From NCBI GenBank assembly GCA_910584205.1, contig CAJUAA010000033.1:1-44644 (forward strand): a stretch of 44,644 bases of DNA, given 5' to 3'. The stretch comes from an uncultured Lachnospiraceae bacterium. GTDB lineage: Bacteria > Bacillota > Clostridia > Lachnospirales > Lachnospiraceae. The position numbers were made by a program, and so were the translations under genes. Every line of letters starts with the position of its first letter. Positions within the stretch are counted from its first letter, which is position 1. The notes under the pieces are model-generated. The model did no database searches. It was not told the origin of the DNA and worked only from the letters and a program-made list of their open reading frames with translations. Below, piece after piece: positions 41,050 to 44,644 of this stretch.

Positions 41050-41226
41050 GAAGGGAGCAGCTCTTCTTTTTGTGGTTCTCCCTGAGCTTTACGGCGAACG
41101 GTGCGGGATAGACACGGCAGGAACCGCCTTTTGACTTGATATAATTGTTTATGACTGTGTGTAATTCGCCGAGTATTGTCTGATGGATTCTGGACGGCGC
41201 CGCCTGGTTATAAATCAGTTTTCCAA
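41050..41226 (-). pseudogene. Remnant of an Uma2-family (DUF820) nuclease gene
   Basis: Reading the minus strand from about 41226 gives LIYNQAAPSRIHQTILGELH, TVINNYIKSKGGSCRVYPAP and FAVKL, the N-terminal half of Uma2-type restriction-like nucleases. The catalytic second half is lost, and no start codon with a ribosome site remains. Confidence 0.6.
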
Positions 41227-41231
41227 ATTCA

Positions 41232-41543
41232 CTAAATCAAATTCTTATATTCCCGCCTTCCATCTACAACAGCATAGAGAATGACTTCTTTTTTATCTTC
41301 ATTTACTTTATAAAATATCAGATGCCTTTCTACTATAAGAACTCGATAGCTCTGTTTTCTCAGAATCGAATATCGTGGGATGCTTCCAGACATGGGGAAA
41401 TCTTCCAAACGCTTAATAGCTTTCTCTATTTTATTAAGATAATTTAATGCTATGTCTATGCTGCCAGAATCATCCGCAATATAAAAGATAATCTCCCGTA
41501 GTTGTTCTTCTAATTTATCAGTCCTGATTATATTATACGTCAT
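41232..41543 (-). CDS. RelE/ParE-family toxin
   Basis: The 103-residue protein has the RelE/ParE fold pattern: an N-terminal strand, a long helical hairpin (LEEQLREIIFYIADD, then IALNYLNKIEKAIKRLEDFP), SYRVLIVERHLIFYKVNEDKKEVILYAVVDGRREY with the usual YRVL..IFY strands. It would cut mRNA on ribosomes or poison gyrase. It overlaps the antitoxin gene by 11 bases. Confidence 0.92.
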   Translation of the reverse strand: MTYNIIRTDKLEEQLREIIFYIADDSGSIDIALNYLNKIEKAIKRLEDFPMSGSIPRYSILRKQSYRVLIVERHLIFYKVNEDKKEVILYAVVDGRREYKNLI

Positions 41544-41814
41544 CTGATCCCCTCTCTAACAGGGATTTTCTAATATTATCAAATGTATTTTGTATTGGAG
41601 CCACTCTCTCATTTACAACATCATTTTCCGCTTCTGAAAGTGCTCGTAACAATTCCAGTTCTGATTTCATCTGGTAATAATCCTGTAAGCCCAAAACCGC
41701 AGTGTCACCTCTGCCATTTACCGTAATAATAACTGGTATTCTTTCTTCATGGCATTGCCTGGATATTTCACTATAGTGATTCCTGAGATCTGAAGATGGT
41801 CTGATTGCTTCCAT
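41533..41814 (-). CDS. Phd/YefM-family antitoxin
   Basis: The 93-residue protein has the Phd/YefM N-terminal fold (IRPSSDLRNHYSEISRQCHEERIPVIITVNGRGDTAVLGLQDYYQM) and a C-terminal helical tail that would wrap the toxin. AAGGAA precedes ATG 41814. A well-formed promoter lies upstream. Confidence 0.92.
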   Translation of the reverse strand: MEAIRPSSDLRNHYSEISRQCHEERIPVIITVNGRGDTAVLGLQDYYQMKSELELLRALSEAENDVVNERVAPIQNTFDNIRKSLLERGSDDV

Positions 41815-41854
41815 AATGATTCCTTTCTTCGAATAGTTGATTTTCTATAGTCAT

Positions 41855-41883
41855 ATTATATCCTGATTTGTATATATATTCAA
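41855..41883 (-). promoter_or_regulatory. Promoter of the RelE/YefM-type pair
   Basis: On the minus strand TTGAAT (41878-41883) and TATAAT (41855-41860) are 17 bases apart. The TATA-rich spacer could hold the autoregulatory site. Confidence 0.7.
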
Positions 41884-42083
41884 TGCGATTTTAAGAAAAA
41901 CCAGCCCATATCGTAATGGACCGGCACTGTATGCTTCCCATTCACCTGCGCCAGTGAAAACAGGCCGTAAAAAGGCCCGGCTCCGCCGTTTCCCTCCTGC
42001 GGCAGAAAGTTACGGTAGCCGTCCGGAAGTGAAATGACCGTTTCCTGCTCAAATTCTTCAATCTCTTTGAGGAATGCTTTCTT
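41880..42083 (-). pseudogene. Second, partial SUKH domain behind an in-frame TAG
   Basis: The frame of the upstream SUKH gene continues after its TAG stop for 67 codons: FLKEIEEFEQETVISLPDGY, RNFLPQEGNGGAGPFYGLFS and a short tail to TGA. This is a recognisable SMI1/KNR4 N-terminal segment, parallel to RLPEEYRDFLLFVGNGGAGP in the gene before. It has no ribosome site of its own. It is either the remains of a tandem SUKH gene or a read-through extension. Confidence 0.7.
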
Positions 42084-43580
42084 CTATCTATCCACTTCCC
42101 CAAATCCGTTCTGCTGTTTCCATTCCTTCCATCTGCCCCCATCCATCAGAAGCTTAAAACCACCTGGGTAATCCAGGCCAAAATAATCAAACTGCCGCAT
42201 CAGGTTGCTTGTAAGCTGTCCCTCCGGTCTGCTGGCTCCAAAACAGGCGCCGCCCTTTAAAACCATCTGACTGCCTTTATAGTCAAATTTCGTATTTTCA
42301 TGGGTTCTGTACTTATCCATCAGCCGTACATAGAGCTCCTGCAGCTTCCGGTCCTTCACGCCCTCCGTACACCAGACGGCATAAATCAGCAGAGTGGGAT
42401 TCCCTTCTGTGGACAGATAATCCAGAAAATAATCCAGCACCTCTTCTTTTCCCTTCAGCTTCTGGATACAGTGGAACAGCGAAATCCTGTCATTCCTGTC
42501 CAGATCGTTCCGGTTCAGGGCTTCTCTCAGCCTTCCTGCATGGACATTGGGATAATCCTTCACGGCGCTGATGGTATGACAGGCATCCCGGAAGCCCTCC
42601 CCCCGGAGCCTGGGCAGTATCTCAAAGACCCTCTCATACCACGCTTCCTTCACCTCCCAGGTGCCTTCATAGGTAATAATAGAGACTGCTTCTGCATAAG
42701 CCCCATATTCCCACAGCTTTTCAAGCTCCTTCGCCATCCCTGACACATGGAAACGGACCAGCATCTTGATCAGCTTCATCCGTACTTCCATGTTGGATTC
42801 CTGGTTGCAGGCTTTTTTGAAATACGTTTTCTGTTTTCCCGGCAAAGTCTCAAATTTATAGAAGCTGTCAATGATCTCTATTTTTTCCTCCGGATCTTCG
42901 GTCTGTTCGTACAGCTCCATCAGCTGACTGGGGGTTCCATCTATATTTAGCCCAAATCCAACCTCTTCGTCATTATAGCCTGCGATCACTTCCCGGAGCC
43001 ATCTCTCATACCACTTAAGGAATCCCTGTTCCCGCACAAAAAACGGCTGGCCGCAGAAATCCTCGTCATAATAGACCACCTGCCCCCGATACGGCCCCGC
43101 AAGCATGATCCCTGTCATAAAGGTACAGCCCTGGCTCCCGACAGGCAGAACTCCCACATAGGGATGTACCTCCTCCCCTTTTCGCCTGCCCTCCGGATCG
43201 GCCACCCTGTTCCAATCCTCAACACTCATCTTCGGATAGATCACCGGCTCTTCCTGAACGCGGTAGAGGCGGGAACCATGGGAATCGTGAAGTTCCTTTT
43301 CCTGTGTCTTCATCCCATAAAGCCCATAATAAGGGCCTGCGCCGCCGTTTCCCACAAAAAGCAGGAAATCCCGGTATTCTTCCGGCAGCCGTATTCCCTC
43401 CTGCTCCTCAAATTTTTGTATCGTATCCTCACTGGCAGGCGGTGACAGCTTATACTTGTGGCTATAGGCGCCAAACCGCACTAGGTCCGGATCTTTCGCC
43501 TTTGCCTGCTCCAGCAATTTTAAAATGCGCTTTGCCCATGCGGGCTGTCCTGTCTTTCCCGTTGTCCCTGTTTTTCCCAT
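42084..43580 (-). CDS. SUKH (SMI1/KNR4) family immunity-type protein
   Basis: The 498-residue protein has an N-terminal SUKH domain (about residues 45-210: IQKFEEQEGIRLPEEYRDFL, GNGGAGPYYGLYGM, and YVGVLPVGSQGCTFMTGIML) and a long helical C-terminal part that may form HEAT-like repeats. SUKH proteins protect against polymorphic toxins of contact-dependent systems. GGAGG precedes ATG 43580. No toxin lies beside it in the window. Its stop is followed in frame by part of a second SUKH domain. Confidence 0.82.
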   Translation of the reverse strand: MGKTGTTGKTGQPAWAKRILKLLEQAKAKDPDLVRFGAYSHKYKLSPPASEDTIQKFEEQEGIRLPEEYRDFLLFVGNGGAGPYYGLYGMKTQEKELHDSHGSRLYRVQEEPVIYPKMSVEDWNRVADPEGRRKGEEVHPYVGVLPVGSQGCTFMTGIMLAGPYRGQVVYYDEDFCGQPFFVREQGFLKWYERWLREVIAGYNDEEVGFGLNIDGTPSQLMELYEQTEDPEEKIEIIDSFYKFETLPGKQKTYFKKACNQESNMEVRMKLIKMLVRFHVSGMAKELEKLWEYGAYAEAVSIITYEGTWEVKEAWYERVFEILPRLRGEGFRDACHTISAVKDYPNVHAGRLREALNRNDLDRNDRISLFHCIQKLKGKEEVLDYFLDYLSTEGNPTLLIYAVWCTEGVKDRKLQELYVRLMDKYRTHENTKFDYKGSQMVLKGGACFGASRPEGQLTSNLMRQFDYFGLDYPGGFKLLMDGGRWKEWKQQNGFGEVDR

Positions 43581-43766
43581 TTTTCTCCTCCTGTAAGCCG
43601 GTCAGACTCTGCGTTCTGCCCATGCATCCCAATCCTGCAGGGAATCCATTCCACTGGTTCCCCTTTTCCCTGTATCTGACGCGTAAAGCCCTCTACTTCC
43701 GAAAATACATTGCCCAGCAGTCCCACATCATTGAATCTTATAACCGGCAATTCTTTCTGCAGAGAA

Positions 43767-44126
43767 TTACACAGAAAAGAATGAAAACCTGCAATCCACA
43801 TCCAGCTTTTGGGCATCGAAAAGGCAGTTTGCAGTTTCTGAAAACTCTCTGTACTGTTCTCCGTCAAGCCGCAGCTTCTCCTGATATTCCCGCGCCTCCC
43901 CTTTAAGCCATCCGCCACGAATATTTCTCCGATTGACATAAGCACTGTTTTCTCCATTGTATTTCTTTGTAAATTGCGCCTGCGTCAGGGAAAGAAACGG
44001 CTCTATTATCTCCTCCAATATGGAAATGATTTTTTCATCAATCCAATCGTTAAAATAAAAAACGACGCCTTTTCTGAGACCCATCTTTTCTGTTTCTTCA
44101 AAACCAAAAATATTACCCATGTTCAT
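43767..44126 (-). CDS. Hypothetical protein, possibly frameshifted
   Basis: The 119-residue frame starts 8 bases after the stop of the upstream gene. I do not recognise a family. Beyond its stop, another frame reads on in a protein-like way (SLQKELPVIRFNDVGLLGNV, then FSEVEGFTRQIQGKGEPVEW) to near 43600, so a single frameshift near 43780 may have split a longer gene. ATG 44126 or 44120 could be the start; both have weak sites. Confidence 0.5.
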   Translation of the reverse strand: MNMGNIFGFEETEKMGLRKGVVFYFNDWIDEKIISILEEIIEPFLSLTQAQFTKKYNGENSAYVNRRNIRGGWLKGEAREYQEKLRLDGEQYREFSETANCLFDAQKLDVDCRFSFFSV

Positions 44127-44134
44127 TTACCTAC

Positions 44135-44644
44135 TCAATTTTTCCTTGTATTCTGTAAATCGTCAGCCATTTCAAAAAACTTACATTTGCACTCCGGGCA
44201 GACAGACGGAATGATCAGCGGACAAAATTTCAGTTTCACATATTTGATATGCCGCCACTCTATATTCCGCAAGCACTCCTTTTCTTTCAGGTTATCCCCT
44301 CTTTTCGGAACATAATATGGAAATGGATGCCCGCAGCAAGGACAACGCCAAAAAAGTTTTGGGGTAAATCCAAACGGAACAGCCGCAAAAAAAATCGGAA
44401 GTGATATAGCAGCCACCACAATGAAAAATGCTAAAAACGGTTTGTTTTCTATCATGGCACTCATTCCCATGTCCTTGCCCCAAATAACCACGGGAATAAA
44501 CAGCACCATACTGCAAACACCAAAAGCGGCAAAGCATCCCCATTGAATCAGAAATACTGCTTTCGCAAAGGCACAGCACCACCGGAAGCGGGGCGGCATC
44601 TGCGGGAAAACATATGGGAATGGTTTTGATGTATTCTCCTGCTG
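44135..44644 (-). CDS. Membrane protein with C-terminal zinc ribbon (partial at window edge)
   Basis: The frame is open to the right edge of the window, so the true start may lie outside; ATG 44599 has no ribosome site. The visible part has two hydrophobic segments (FAAFGVCSMVLFIPVVI; LAFFIVVAAISLPIFFAAV) and two cysteine pairs (CPCCG and CPECKC) that probably bind zinc. No function is recognised. It lies just upstream of the hypothetical gene and the SUKH gene on the same strand. Confidence 0.6.
   Translation of the reverse strand, partial: QQENTSKPFPYVFPQMPPRFRWCCAFAKAVFLIQWGCFAAFGVCSMVLFIPVVIWGKDMGMSAMIENKPFLAFFIVVAAISLPIFFAAVPFGFTPKLFWRCPCCGHPFPYYVPKRGDNLKEKECLRNIEWRHIKYVKLKFCPLIIPSVCPECKCKFFEMADDLQNTRKN

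Noticed and set aside
1..44644. tRNA or rRNA genes and CRISPR arrays
   Set aside because: I looked for tRNA-like cloverleafs, rRNA segments and regularly spaced repeats on both strands and found none that I could support by eye.

Overview
The window looks like a chromosome segment from a gut-type Clostridia bacterium, most likely Lachnospiraceae. This is an inference from the mix of AGGAGG-type ribosome sites, a T-box leader, a TPP riboswitch, PRD/BglG-type regulation, ECF transport and typical Lachnospiraceae families; there is no rRNA to prove it. It is a patchwork: housekeeping operons alternate with gene remnants, toxin-antitoxin pairs and scars of mobile elements.

Layout. 1-2.7 kb: a type I methyltransferase (HsdM) with an odd C-terminus, a small Cro/CI-type regulator and an ASCH-domain remnant. 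2.7-7.1 kb: an aldo/keto reductase, cysteine synthase divergent from an Rrf2 regulator, a dispersed repeat (R1), and an Fe-S aldo/keto reductase. 7.2-8.0 kb: a DUF3368/UPF0175 toxin-antitoxin pair. 8.2-10.3 kb: a two-gene unit of an SPFH protein and an NAD-kinase-like protein. 10.4-14.2 kb: a thiSFGHE thiamine operon behind a TPP riboswitch and terminator. 14.3-14.7 kb: the second repeat copy (R2). 14.7-18.2 kb: YciI-like, WYL, AraC, HPr-like and HD-domain genes. 18.4-20.3 kb: trpB2 behind a tRNA-Trp T-box. 20.3-22.4 kb: a MACPF/beta-prism pore-forming-type protein and a sigma-region-4-like regulator, each preceded by an SOS-like palindrome. 22.4-25.3 kb: an ECF S component, then a MATE/MarR pair. 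25.3-31.8 kb: asparaginase, a zinc-finger protein, xylulokinase, a polyol dehydrogenase, a beheaded aldolase and a PRD regulator. 31.8-35.2 kb: an Imm19-like protein, a broken MATE gene and phosphotrehalase. 35.2-38.6 kb: a foreign island with relaxase/recombinase scars, MNT-HEPN, Fic and four tandem hairpins, ending at a cut ABC-ATPase gene. 38.7-44.6 kb: a two-component system, decayed nucleases, a RelE-type pair and SUKH-type immunity genes.

The best candidate for an undescribed system is 20.3-22.4 kb. A bacterial MACPF protein with a C-terminal MABP-like beta-prism, no signal peptide, and a small regulator are both marked by GAACnnnnGTTC palindromes. This suggests a DNA-damage-induced pore-forming effector, analogous in logic to SOS-controlled bacteriocins. 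Second is the pair of 384-bp repeats, each with a perfectly spaced promoter and a terminal hairpin, which look like a duplicated small-RNA gene. Third is the SPFH plus NAD-kinase-like operon.

Several junctions can be placed to within a few bases: aldolase/dehydrogenase at about 29560, relaxase/recombinase at about 35322, and ABC-ATPase/RHH at about 38472. All assignments rest on reading the sequence; no database search was run.
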